A program made the position numbers and the translations under genes. The notes beneath the pieces are model-generated. The model worked only from the letters and a program-made list of their open reading frames with translations, made no database searches and was not told where the DNA came from. A DNA stretch of 64,000 bases from Bacteroidota bacterium (GTDB lineage Bacteria > Bacteroidota > Bacteroidia > Chitinophagales > Chitinophagaceae): the NCBI GenBank assembly GCA_030706735.1, contig JAUZNZ010000011.1, forward strand, positions 1-64,000, given 5' to 3'. Below are positions 42,386 to 51,550 of the stretch, piece by piece. Within the stretch, counting starts at the first letter, position 1; each line of letters starts with the position of its first letter.

Positions 42386-43270
42386 ATGTATTATGTAGTA
42401 TATGGGGGATTGTACCTGGTAAGCCTACTTCCGTTGTGGCTGCTCTATCCATTATCAGATGTGCTCGCCTTATTATTATACTACGTGATCCGATATCGCC
42501 GGCGGGTCGTATTCTCCAACCTGTCCATCGCCTTCCCTGAAAAAAGCGAAGCGGAACGGAGACGGATCGCCAGGAAATTCTACCGGAACTTCGTGGATAA
42601 CTTCATCGAGACGATCAAGCTGCTTTCGGCAAGCCGTTCCTTTATTATGCGTCATTTTGTCGTCGATAACCCGGAAGTCCTGGAGGAGTTCTATGCCCAG
42701 GGCCGGCGCTGCCAATTGCACCTGGGGCATAACTTCAACTGGGAGCTGGCCAATGCGGCGATCCCCTTTTACACACGTTATACCTTCATCGTCGTCTATA
42801 TGCCGATCGAGAACAAGCTCCTTGATCGTCTTTTCCTGCGTTTGCGCAGGCGGACGGGCAGCGTGCTGTTGCCGGCCACGAGCATGCAGCGCGCGATGAT
42901 GCCTTACCGCAACGAGCAATATCTGCTGGCGCTTGTCGGCGATCAGGCGCCACCGCATGCGGACAATGCCTACTGGCTCAATTTTTTCGGGCGTCCGACC
43001 CCGTTCATCCGTGGCCCGGAACGCGGCGCCCGGGCCGCCGATATTCCGGACGTTTTCGTTCGCTTTTACCGGACCCGGCGGGGATATTACCGGATCCATT
43101 TTACCGTCCTTTCGGATCATTCGGCGGGGATGCCCGAAGGCCGGATCACCCTGCTTTATGCGCGGCACATGGAGGATGCGATCCGCCAAAACCCCGATCT
43201 ATGGCTCTGGAGCCATAAAAGATGGAAGCATGAATGGAAGGAAGAATTCAGTAGATTGCGGGTGAATTGA
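42386..43270 (+). CDS. LpxL/HtrB-type lysophospholipid acyltransferase, copy 1
   Basis: 294 residues from the ATG at 42386; the longer frame overlaps the kinase gene and lacks the membrane anchor. N-terminal helix (YYVVYGGLYLVSLLPLWLLYPLSDVLALLLYYVI), then HLGHNFNWE, the HxxxxE acyltransferase motif, and VGDQAP. Members add secondary acyl chains to lipid A at the inner membrane. Directly followed by a clear paralogue. Confidence 0.92.
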   Translation: MYYVVYGGLYLVSLLPLWLLYPLSDVLALLLYYVIRYRRRVVFSNLSIAFPEKSEAERRRIARKFYRNFVDNFIETIKLLSASRSFIMRHFVVDNPEVLEEFYAQGRRCQLHLGHNFNWELANAAIPFYTRYTFIVVYMPIENKLLDRLFLRLRRRTGSVLLPATSMQRAMMPYRNEQYLLALVGDQAPPHADNAYWLNFFGRPTPFIRGPERGARAADIPDVFVRFYRTRRGYYRIHFTVLSDHSAGMPEGRITLLYARHMEDAIRQNPDLWLWSHKRWKHEWKEEFSRLRVN

Positions 43271-43275
43271 TCCCC

Positions 43276-44193
43276 ATGTATTACCTCCTGTACGGATTTC
43301 TTTATCTTCTTTCCCTGTTGCCGATGCGCCTCCTGTATGTATTATCGGATGGGATCTACCTGCTGGTCTACTATGTGTTCGGGTACCGGAAAAAGGTCGT
43401 CATGAATAACCTGAAGATCGCCTTTCCGGAAAAGAGCGGCGAAGAGCGGGTACGGATCGCAAAGAAATTCTATCACCATTTCATCGACTCCTTCCTCGAA
43501 GTGGTGAAGCTCCTTACCGCGAGTCAAACCTTCGTGCAAAAGCGGTTCACCATGGATGTGGGCGAGTTGAACGATCTGTACGCATCGGGTAAAAGCTGTC
43601 AGTTGCACCTGGGGCATACGTTCAACTGGGAGTGGGGGCATTTGGCGCTTACGAAGCTGACGCCCTACCAGATATTGGTGGTGTATATGCCGATCACGAA
43701 TCCCAAATTTGAAAAACTGTTCTACCGGTTGCGTACCCGCAGCGGGAATGTATTCCTGCCGGCCACTACCATGCGCGAGTCGATCACTCCCTATCTCCGG
43801 ACACAATACCTGCTTGGCCTGGTTGCGGACCAAAACCCTTCCAATGCCCGGACCTCTTACTGGCTTAATTTCTTCGGTCGCCCCACGCCGTTTGCCAGCG
43901 GTCCCGAGAAGGGCGCAAGGGCGGGCGCGCTGCCTGTGGTCTTTGCCTGCATTGAAAAGCCAAGGCGTGGCTATTATCATGCCACGGTGAGTTTGGGCGC
44001 GAAGGATGGGAGCCAATTGGCCGAGGGGGAACTCACGCTGCGCTATGTGCGCTACCTCGAGTCGGTCATCCGCCGTAATCCGGACATGTGGCTTTGGAGT
44101 CACCGGCGCTTTAAGCATGCCTGGAAGGACGAGTACGCCGACATGTGGATCGATGAGTGCATGGTACCTCAGCAGGCTGTCCTGGCCGGGTGA
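43276..44193 (+). CDS. LpxL/HtrB-type lysophospholipid acyltransferase, copy 2
   Basis: 305 residues from the ATG at 43276, five bases after the stop of copy 1; a TTG at 43267 is less likely. Same layout as copy 1: anchor (YYLLYGFLYLLSLLPMRLLYVLSD), HLGHTFNWE, SYWLNFFGRPTPFASGPEKGAR, and WLWSHRRFKHAWK. Shared segments (LNFFGRPTPF, GARA, LWLWSHKRWKHEWK versus MWLWSHRRFKHAWK) show a tandem duplication. The two may place different acyl chains or act at different sites on lipid A. Confidence 0.92.
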   Translation: MYYLLYGFLYLLSLLPMRLLYVLSDGIYLLVYYVFGYRKKVVMNNLKIAFPEKSGEERVRIAKKFYHHFIDSFLEVVKLLTASQTFVQKRFTMDVGELNDLYASGKSCQLHLGHTFNWEWGHLALTKLTPYQILVVYMPITNPKFEKLFYRLRTRSGNVFLPATTMRESITPYLRTQYLLGLVADQNPSNARTSYWLNFFGRPTPFASGPEKGARAGALPVVFACIEKPRRGYYHATVSLGAKDGSQLAEGELTLRYVRYLESVIRRNPDMWLWSHRRFKHAWKDEYADMWIDECMVPQQAVLAG

Positions 44194-44207
44194 ATAAAAA
44201 GTAAGCT

Positions 44208-44999
44208 ATGCCAAAGGAACCTTCGGGGCTCATCATTATGGGATTTGTGGCGGCTGTTGCCTTGCTGGGTATTTTGGCCATCGCCTTCCTGTATCGTCAG
44301 CGGCATTTCCGTTATTTGCGCGAAAGGCAGCAACTTACGCTCTCCTATGAGCAGGAGTTGTTGAAGACCCGGTTGGAGATCCAGGAACAAACCTTCCGGA
44401 ACATCTCCCAGGAGATCCATGACAATATCGGGCAGATCCTCAGCCTGGCCAGGCTGAATGTGGCCACCATGGATATTTCCGAGCCGGATCTCCTGCCCCA
44501 AAAGATCGCGGACTCGGAGAAGCTGATCAGCAAGGCCTTACAAGACCTCCGTTCGCTCTCGCATGGCCTGAGCATGGACTTTGTGGCCGACCTGGGGCTG
44601 GCCAGGGCGATCGGGCATGAGTTGGAGATGATCCGGAAATCCGGCAACTATGAAACCTCCCTTCTTACGGAAGGAGTACCCTATAGCCTTGATAAACAGA
44701 AGGAATTGATCATTTACCGGATCATGCAGGAATCCTTGAACAATATTATTAAACATGCCGCAGCTCAAAAAATTATAATATATTTACTGTACCGCCCGGA
44801 AGAATTCAAGCTAACTATAACAGACAACGGAAAAGGATTTGATCTCACTCCTCTAAACGACAAGAGTTCATTTGGTCTGGGCATTCCGAATATGCATAAC
44901 CGCGCCCAGCTCATTGGTGCAGGGTTCCTGATTAGCAGCACACTTGAAAAAGGAACAAGCGTTACGATCACCGTTCCGATCGGGCACGCAACCATTTGA
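44208..44999 (+). CDS. NarL-type sensor histidine kinase
   Basis: 263 residues. One N-terminal helix (LIIMGFVAAVALLGILAIAFLY), a coiled linker, then HisKA_3 dimerisation with phospho-acceptor H71 in ISQEIHDNIGQ, and an HATPase_c domain (QESLNNIIKHA, ITDNGKGFD, FGLGIPNMHNRAQLIGA). No separate extracellular sensor domain, so the signal may be sensed in the membrane or by a partner. Fourteen bases after the acyltransferase pair and 16 bases before its response regulator, so possibly one operon. Confidence 0.94.
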   Translation: MPKEPSGLIIMGFVAAVALLGILAIAFLYRQRHFRYLRERQQLTLSYEQELLKTRLEIQEQTFRNISQEIHDNIGQILSLARLNVATMDISEPDLLPQKIADSEKLISKALQDLRSLSHGLSMDFVADLGLARAIGHELEMIRKSGNYETSLLTEGVPYSLDKQKELIIYRIMQESLNNIIKHAAAQKIIIYLLYRPEEFKLTITDNGKGFDLTPLNDKSSFGLGIPNMHNRAQLIGAGFLISSTLEKGTSVTITVPIGHATI

Positions 45000-45015
45000 A
45001 CTAAACCTGAACCGA

Positions 45016-45681
45016 ATGAACCAATGTAAACCTGCAGTAGCGCTGGTGGATGACCATGTTCTGCTAAGAAATGGCCTGGCAAACCTTATTCGCAGCTTCG
45101 GCGAATATGCCATTTTGTATGAGGCCCGTAACGGGAGCGATCTTATTCGTCAGTTAAAACCCCGGCTTTTGCCGGAACTCGTCCTTCTTGACATCAATAT
45201 GCCGGAAATGGACGGGTATGACACGGCGCTTTGGTTGAAGCGGCATTTTCCGGAGATCAAGATCCTGGCCCTATCCATGTACGATACCCATCATTCCATC
45301 ATCCGGATGCTGAAGAACGGAGCGAAGGGGTATATCCTGAAAGACATTTCCCCTGCGGAACTGAAGATCGCTCTGCATTCCGTCATTCACAAGGGATTCT
45401 ACTATTCGGAGCTGGTAACGGGGAAGCTTATCCATACCATCAGCACCCTGGATGATCCTGATCATTCGATGCACCAGTTCCTGGGCCTGAACGACCGGGA
45501 GACGACGTTTTTGCGGCTCGTTTGTTCGGAGTTGACCTATAAGGAGATCGCAGACCAGATGTGCCTTAGTCCGCGCACGATCGACGGTTACCGGGATTCG
45601 CTGTTCGAAAAGCTCAAGGTAAAAACGAGGGTCGGGCTGGTGCTGTATGCGATCCGGAATGGGATCGTGCCCGTCAATTGA
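45016..45681 (+). CDS. NarL/LuxR-type response regulator
   Basis: 221 residues from the ATG at 45016 (an upstream extension lies inside the kinase gene). Receiver domain with acidic pair D12-D13, phospho-acceptor D59 (LLDINMP), and the ILKDISP lysine; a linker; then a LuxR-type HTH (LNDRETTFLRLVCSELTYKE, MCLSPRTIDGYRDSLFEKL). Partner of the kinase just upstream. Its stop overlaps the end of the next minus-strand gene by eight bases. Confidence 0.95.
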   Translation: MNQCKPAVALVDDHVLLRNGLANLIRSFGEYAILYEARNGSDLIRQLKPRLLPELVLLDINMPEMDGYDTALWLKRHFPEIKILALSMYDTHHSIIRMLKNGAKGYILKDISPAELKIALHSVIHKGFYYSELVTGKLIHTISTLDDPDHSMHQFLGLNDRETTFLRLVCSELTYKEIADQMCLSPRTIDGYRDSLFEKLKVKTRVGLVLYAIRNGIVPVN

Positions 45682-47080
45682 GCACGCTGTTCTCCCTGAC
45701 GATTTCGATCCGCGGCTCCTTTTGTATGCTGGCCCATCCGCCGGCGACATTCCGGAGATTGTGTATCCCATGGCGTTTGAGGAAGGAGGCCGCGATGATG
45801 CTGCGGTATCCTCCGCCGCAATGCAGGTAGATATTATGATGATCTTCCAGGTTCGCCATGCTGAAAGGGTCCACAAGGTCATTGAGCGGGATATTGATCG
45901 CGCCGCGCACATGGCCGTCGGCGAATTCCGTTTCGCGCCGTACGTCAAGGACGACCAGATTTTCATCGAAGGGGATATCCATCGCCAGCTCATCCGCCTC
46001 CACGTCGACGATCATATCGGTCGGCTGGCCTGCCTGCACCCATTTTTCAAAGCCGCCGTCGAGGTATCCCTTCATTTTGTCGAAGCCGACCCTGGCGAGC
46101 CGGACGACGCTCTCTTTCTCTTCTCCCGGCGTGGTGACCAGGACGATAGGCTTGTCAAAAGGCAGCAGGCTGCCTGCCCATTCGGCAAAGCGCCCGTCCA
46201 GTCCGATGCTGATGGAGCCGGGTATAAACCCCCTGGTGAAGAGGTCGGCCCTCCGGGTATCGAGGAGAATGGCGTCCTCCTCTTTTATGATCCTGCTGAA
46301 TTCGGCCTGGTCGAGCGGCTTGAGTCCACTATTCAGGACGGCTTCGAGGCTTTCGTATCCCTCTTTATTGATGCGGGCGTTGATCGGGAAATAATTCGGA
46401 GGCGTCTCGAGGCCCTCCGTCACCGCCTTGATAAAGTCTTCGCGCGACTGCTCCTTCAGTGCATAATTTCCTGCTTTTTCGTCGGCGAGCGTGCTGAATG
46501 TATTCGGGCCCAGGTTTTTGCCGCAACTGCTGCCGGGACCATGCGCGGGGTATACGATGAGGTCGTCGGGAAGCGGGAGGATCTTGCTGCGCAGTGAGTC
46601 GTAGAGCATCCCCGCCAACTCATCCTTGTCGAGGTTGCCGCTGCTGAGGTCGGGCCGGCCGACGTCCCCGACGAAGAGGGTATCACCGGTGAAGATGGCG
46701 TATGGCTTTCCATTTGCCTCTCTGGCCAGGTAGCAGGAGGACTCCAGGGTGTGCCCGGGTGTGTGGAGGACCTCGATGCTGATCTCGCCGAGGATAAATA
46801 CTTCTCCGTCCGTCGCCTTATAAATGGGAAAATTCGTTTCTGTTTTCGGGCCGTACACGATGGGTGCGCCCGTGACCTTGGCCAGGTCGAGGTGACCGCT
46901 TACGAAATCTGCGTGGAAATGGGTCTCGAAGATATAACGGATCGAGGCCTTGCGTTCCCGGGCCAGCTGAAGATAGATGTCGATGTCGCGCAGCGGATCG
47001 ATAATGGCCGCTTCGCCGGCGCTTTCAATGTAATAGGCTGCTTCACTCAGGCAACCGGTATATAATTGCTTAATGAACAT
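45674..47080 (-). CDS. MBL-fold persulfide dioxygenase-like protein with two rhodanese domains
   Basis: 468 residues from the ATG at 47080; the listed longer frame starts with GTG. Residues 1-240 are a metallo-beta-lactamase fold of the ETHE1 type: THFHADFVSGH (H54, H56, D58), VLHTPGHTLESSCYL, FTGDTLFVGDVGRPDL. Two rhodanese domains follow (about 265-360 and 375-465). The first has no active-site cysteine, the second has it in YLHCGGGYRS. It is likely to oxidise persulfides (glutathione or another thiol) and handle sulfur from sulfide. An ArsR regulator lies 28 bp upstream. Confidence 0.9.
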   Translation of the reverse strand: MFIKQLYTGCLSEAAYYIESAGEAAIIDPLRDIDIYLQLARERKASIRYIFETHFHADFVSGHLDLAKVTGAPIVYGPKTETNFPIYKATDGEVFILGEISIEVLHTPGHTLESSCYLAREANGKPYAIFTGDTLFVGDVGRPDLSSGNLDKDELAGMLYDSLRSKILPLPDDLIVYPAHGPGSSCGKNLGPNTFSTLADEKAGNYALKEQSREDFIKAVTEGLETPPNYFPINARINKEGYESLEAVLNSGLKPLDQAEFSRIIKEEDAILLDTRRADLFTRGFIPGSISIGLDGRFAEWAGSLLPFDKPIVLVTTPGEEKESVVRLARVGFDKMKGYLDGGFEKWVQAGQPTDMIVDVEADELAMDIPFDENLVVLDVRRETEFADGHVRGAINIPLNDLVDPFSMANLEDHHNIYLHCGGGYRSIIAASFLKRHGIHNLRNVAGGWASIQKEPRIEIVRENSVLN

Positions 47081-47108
47081 ACCTTCGCGTTTCACGCAAA
47101 GTTAGTCA

Positions 47109-47465
47109 TTAGTCGATTAATTCGTCAACGCATTTCATGATCTCGCCCAGGCGGTCATGGTTGATAATATAGTAGATAAATTTGCCGTCGCGTTGGGTTT
47201 TGACGATGCCGGCCCTTCTCAAAATGGCGAGGTGCTGGGACGCAACCGATTGCTCCAGCCTCAGGTGGACATATATTTCCGTTACGGTGAGCTTCTTGTT
47301 CTCGTCGAGCAGACGGATGATCTGCTGCCTCAATTTATGGTTCAATGCCCGCAGGATGAGCGCTCCCTTCTTCAGATTCAGGAAATCGACTTTCACAGGG
47401 GATCCGTCGGACCCTTCTGCGTTCACTACCATCCAATAGTTATTATTGTTCATCGTTAAACTCAT
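47109..47465 (-). CDS. ArsR-family transcriptional regulator
   Basis: 118 residues. Winged HTH: LRALNHKLRQQIIRLLDENKKLTV, VHLRLEQSVASQHLAILRRAGIV, and wing KTQRDGKFIYYII. In the same transcript as the persulfide dioxygenase-like gene, as in BigR/SqrR sulfide-responsive loci. However, only one cysteine (in EIMKCVDELID) is present, whereas BigR-type sensors use a pair, so the sensing mode may differ. An alternative ATG is at 47453. Confidence 0.92.
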   Translation of the reverse strand: MSLTMNNNNYWMVVNAEGSDGSPVKVDFLNLKKGALILRALNHKLRQQIIRLLDENKKLTVTEIYVHLRLEQSVASQHLAILRRAGIVKTQRDGKFIYYIINHDRLGEIMKCVDELID

Positions 47466-47514
47466 GAGCGATTGACAGTTTTAAGGATTTCGGCAAGATA
47501 GAAGACAAACCGAT

Positions 47515-47522
47515 CAAAGTTA
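47515..47522 (-). promoter_or_regulatory. TAnnTTTG -7 element before arsR-type gene
   Basis: Minus-strand reading TAACTTTG, exact consensus, about 50 bases before the start. It leaves space for an ArsR operator in the leader. Confidence 0.45.
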
Positions 47523-47572
47523 ATCTCCACTCATCAAAAAAAGCCAACAAATCGGGCGAATATGTAATATGG

Positions 47573-48244
47573 TCATTTTCTCGTATGAGTGTAGAATTCT
47601 TTAGTATAAGCGGGTTCACTGTATACTATGTCGGTGAATTCTCGTTGTAAATATCGGGAAAAAGATAGAATACCCAGATACCCCGCATTGGAATTAATTT
47701 CGATGAAAGCCGCACTGGGAGCGACCAATAACGGTTTACACTTATTGCTCCCTCCGCCAAAAAACGACACCCTCTGTTCCGACAACGTTTGCGTAAAAGA
47801 ATTTTGATCAATGACCATGGCCGTCGGCGCCATTAATTCTACCAGGTCACTGGAATAGAGCGCCGTAAATACCTCCATCCGGCGCGCGTCGATCATGGGG
47901 CAAAAAAGGCCGGTTCCGGGAGCCTGGCGAATGGCGGCCAGGGCCATGATCTTCAACGTATTTTCCGTGATCAGCGGAATGCCCAGGGCGAAGCAAAACC
48001 CCTTGGCAGCCGCCATTCCCACGCGAAGTCCGGTATAGGAACCGGGTCCCGCGGCCACGGCAACAGCCTGCAAATCCCTGAGGCTATGGCCGGCCTGCCG
48101 AAGCATGTCGGCAATGGCTTGGTGCAACCAGGACGCATGGTCTTTTTGTTCATGGTTTTCGGCCAGGAAGAGGGACTCCCCATTCTGGGACAGGGAGATA
48201 CTGGCTTTTTCAGTCGAGGTGTCGAAGTTCAGGATCAATGCCAT
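47573..48244 (-). CDS. tsaB: tRNA threonylcarbamoyladenosine biosynthesis protein TsaB
   Basis: 223 residues. ASKHA-like fold with NFDTSTEKASISL at the start and the diagnostic VAAGPGSYTGLRVGMAAAKGFCFALGIPL. TsaB is the scaffold partner of TsaD in making t6A37 of ANN-decoding tRNAs; it has lost the active-site metal ligands of TsaD. Follows the degenerate hydroxyacyl-CoA dehydrogenase gene by 26 bp. The C-terminal coding part is AT-richer than the rest. Confidence 0.95.
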   Translation of the reverse strand: MALILNFDTSTEKASISLSQNGESLFLAENHEQKDHASWLHQAIADMLRQAGHSLRDLQAVAVAAGPGSYTGLRVGMAAAKGFCFALGIPLITENTLKIMALAAIRQAPGTGLFCPMIDARRMEVFTALYSSDLVELMAPTAMVIDQNSFTQTLSEQRVSFFGGGSNKCKPLLVAPSAAFIEINSNAGYLGILSFSRYLQREFTDIVYSEPAYTKEFYTHTRK

Positions 48245-48270
48245 AAAAGAGGAGATTCGTCCATCAAATT

Positions 48271-48987
48271 TTAATCAGATTTTAACCTGGCGCTCTCTAA
48301 TTCCAGCGCCTGAGCGGGGGTATAGCGGCGATTTGTCCGGCTCAGGGTCTGCAGCAGTTCGTAGATGGCCGGGAGGCCGATCTTACTGCCCCATTCGAAG
48401 GGCCCCAGGGGATAATTCGTCCCCAGTTTCATGGCCGTGTCGATCTCTTCGCGGGTGCTTACCTGGTCCTGGAGGGTGTAGTAGGCCTCGTTAATTAGGG
48501 AGCAGAGGATACGGGCCCCGATCATGCCGGGGATATCGGGCACCATGCGGCATGATTGTCCGGCTGCGGTAAGCAGATCCCTGACGCATGCGCCCGTCGT
48601 CTCGTCCGCTGCGGCCAGTTCCCAGAGGTTCCCGGTGAGGAAGCCCGGCCAGCCATTTGTCCGGGCAAAGCGGCAGAGGGGGTGCTGGTGCGGGGAGGGG
48701 TGCCGGCGCGGGGACGAGCCGGAGTGTGATTGAGGGGCCGGGGCGGCAGCGCAAATTTCTGCGACCGTATGGGTTACCGAGTTGATCAATACGGGTCCGG
48801 GCAGGCCACCGAGCTCCCGGATACGTTCCTCCTGCATGCTGAACGTCAGGTCAATATACAGATCGACGTTCTCCTGCTGCGCCAGGGCGGGTATGGAATC
48901 CACCCAAATCCATTCCGTCTCCCGGGGAAGGGTCTTCGATGCTATTTCGAGTTGCTGGCCAGGCTGGCCCGTTGCAGCGATCTTCAT
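48271..48987 (-). CDS. Degenerate 3-hydroxyacyl-CoA dehydrogenase-like protein
   Basis: 238 residues from the ATG at 48987. The C-terminal half is a clear 3HCDH C-terminal helical domain (PGMIGARILCSLINEAYYTL, IDTAMKLGTNYPLGPFEWGSKIGL). The N-terminal half keeps the rough shape of the NAD-binding domain (VLINSVTHTVAEI) but lacks the GxGxxG loop, and is interrupted by a Pro/Ser/His-rich stretch (about 87-112, PAPQSHSGSSPRRHPSPHQH) before NGWPGFL. It therefore probably does not bind NAD normally. Possibly a scaffold or a decayed enzyme. Confidence 0.8.
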   Translation of the reverse strand: MKIAATGQPGQQLEIASKTLPRETEWIWVDSIPALAQQENVDLYIDLTFSMQEERIRELGGLPGPVLINSVTHTVAEICAAAPAPQSHSGSSPRRHPSPHQHPLCRFARTNGWPGFLTGNLWELAAADETTGACVRDLLTAAGQSCRMVPDIPGMIGARILCSLINEAYYTLQDQVSTREEIDTAMKLGTNYPLGPFEWGSKIGLPAIYELLQTLSRTNRRYTPAQALELESARLKSD

Positions 48988-49037
48988 GCGTTGGACTTCA
49001 AACCGCAAACTACATTATTTACCTGCAAGCTTGTCGC

Positions 49038-49045
49038 TATATTTG
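49038..49045 (+). promoter_or_regulatory. TAnnTTTG -7 element before ridA
   Basis: TATATTTG, exact consensus, with only four bases between it and the ridA ATG at 49050. This predicts a leaderless transcript. Confidence 0.55.
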
Positions 49046-49049
49046 TCCC

Positions 49050-49430
49050 ATGGAAAAAAAGATCGTTAACACCACCCAGGCCCCTGCTCCGATCGGGCCC
49101 TACAACCAAGCCGTCCAGGCGGGCAACCTCCTTTTTATTTCGGGCCAGGTGGCCATCAACCCGGCCACGGGAAATGTCGAAGCCGCCGATGCGTATGATG
49201 AAACCCACCAGGTCATGCATAACCTGAAGGCGATCCTTTCCGATGCGGGGTTGGATTTCAGCCATGTCGTAAAAACCACGATCTTTTTGAGCGACATGTC
49301 CCTCTTCACGATCGTGAACGACGTCTATGGAAAATATTTTACCGGGAGTTTTCCGGCCCGCGAGACCGTTGCCGTCAAGGGGCTGCCGAAAAATGTGAAT
49401 GTCGAGATCAGCATGATCGCCGCGATATAA
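49050..49430 (+). CDS. ridA: RidA-family enamine/imine deaminase
   Basis: 126 residues from the ATG at 49050. Motifs TTQAPAPIGPYNQAVQAGN, FISGQVAINP, and PARETVAVKGLPKNVNVEIS with the catalytic arginine. RidA hydrolyses reactive 2-aminoacrylate released by PLP enzymes. The nearby kbl is a PLP enzyme, convergent 17 bp downstream. A two-copy heptad (GCTGCAA) fills the gap between the two stops. Confidence 0.96.
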   Translation: MEKKIVNTTQAPAPIGPYNQAVQAGNLLFISGQVAINPATGNVEAADAYDETHQVMHNLKAILSDAGLDFSHVVKTTIFLSDMSLFTIVNDVYGKYFTGSFPARETVAVKGLPKNVNVEISMIAAI

Positions 49431-49447
49431 GCTGCAAGCTGCAAACC

Positions 49448-50656
<1,209 letters not shown>

Positions 50657-50698
50657 AGAAAGGAAATTTTAGGTGCGTAAAGGTAAGCAGTTAGGGGA

Positions 50699-50712
50699 GG
50701 CAAATATTTGCC
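50699..50712. promoter_or_regulatory. Perfect 14-bp palindrome in the kbl divergent gap
   Basis: GGCAAATATTTGCC, fully self-complementary. It lies 43 bases upstream of the kbl start and 56 bases before the plus-strand gene at 50768, a position that would suit a dimeric regulator. Confidence 0.5.
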
Positions 50713-50767
50713 GGATTGTAACAAATTTTGATCTAACTTCGTCTCAACTGGGAAATAGCGCCTTGAC

Positions 50768-50971
50768 ATGAAACCGAGAACCTATATCCGACTTCTGCTG
50801 CTTATGCTGGTCCTTTCCGTCAGCATCATCCTCTTTGCTTATTCCCACAAGACCTCTTCTCCCGGACAGAAAGATCCGGATTGCAGCGAAAAATGCTCCC
50901 AAAATAAAGCCCAGACCGAGTTCGTCCTCTGGGAATCCTTATCACGCAGTTTGTTGACAGTCAGCCATTAA
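50768..50971 (+). CDS. Small membrane-anchored protein, 67 aa
   Basis: MKPRTYIRLLLLMLVLSVSI forms an N-terminal helix or signal, then a short extracytoplasmic part with DPDCSEKCSQNKAQTEF and LWESLSRSLLTVSH. The CSEKC pair and the WESLSR ending recur in tiny proteins of this phylum as I recall, with no known function. It could be a membrane partner of the sigma-factor locus that follows 88 bases later. Confidence 0.7.
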   Translation: MKPRTYIRLLLLMLVLSVSIILFAYSHKTSSPGQKDPDCSEKCSQNKAQTEFVLWESLSRSLLTVSH

Positions 50972-51059
50972 TATGGGTCCAGCCGAGTGGGTTGGCGTTT
51001 CACTGTAACATTTGCCTTACATTGGCCGTATTAGCTTATACCGCCTACCCCGCGCGCTT

Positions 51060-51545
51060 ATGACGGAAAAAGAATACAATGAATGTGTTACGGATCATGC
51101 CGACCGGGTTTACCGGTTCATCCTGAAAAACCTGCGGCATGAAGAGGATGCGCGGGATATCGTGCAGTCGGCTTTTGAGCGCCTATGGAAGAACCGGGGC
51201 GAGGTGGAACCAGGCAAGAGCAAGTCCTATCTTTTCACCATCGCCTATCACCAGATGATCGATCACCTGCGAAAGACAAAACGCGTGCAACTTCGGGAGG
51301 AGTTCCGGGACAGCCAGCGTATAAGCGACCGCCCCGCGCACAACCTTAAGAAAGTGCTCGACGATGCGCTTGCGAAATTGAACGAGACGCAACGATCGCT
51401 GGTGCTGCTCAAGGACTATGAAGGCTATTCCTATGAAGAGATCGGGCGGATAACCGGCCTGAACGAGAGTCAGGTCAAGGTTTATCTGCATCGTGCGCGC
51501 ACGTCGTTGCGGAATTATCTGGTCAGCCCGGAAAACGTAATATAG
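51060..51545 (+). CDS. ECF-type RNA polymerase sigma factor
   Basis: 161 residues from the ATG at 51060. Region 2 (DHADRVYRFILKNLRHEEDARDIVQSAFERLWKNR, with SYLFTIAYHQMIDHLRK) and region 4 (ALAKLNETQRSLVLLKDYEGYSYEEIGRITGLNESQVKVYLHRARTSLRNYL) are complete. First gene of a three-gene set with a membrane anti-sigma-like protein and a barrel protein. The next gene begins five bases after its stop. Confidence 0.95.
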   Translation: MTEKEYNECVTDHADRVYRFILKNLRHEEDARDIVQSAFERLWKNRGEVEPGKSKSYLFTIAYHQMIDHLRKTKRVQLREEFRDSQRISDRPAHNLKKVLDDALAKLNETQRSLVLLKDYEGYSYEEIGRITGLNESQVKVYLHRARTSLRNYLVSPENVI

Positions 51546-51550
51546 ACTCC

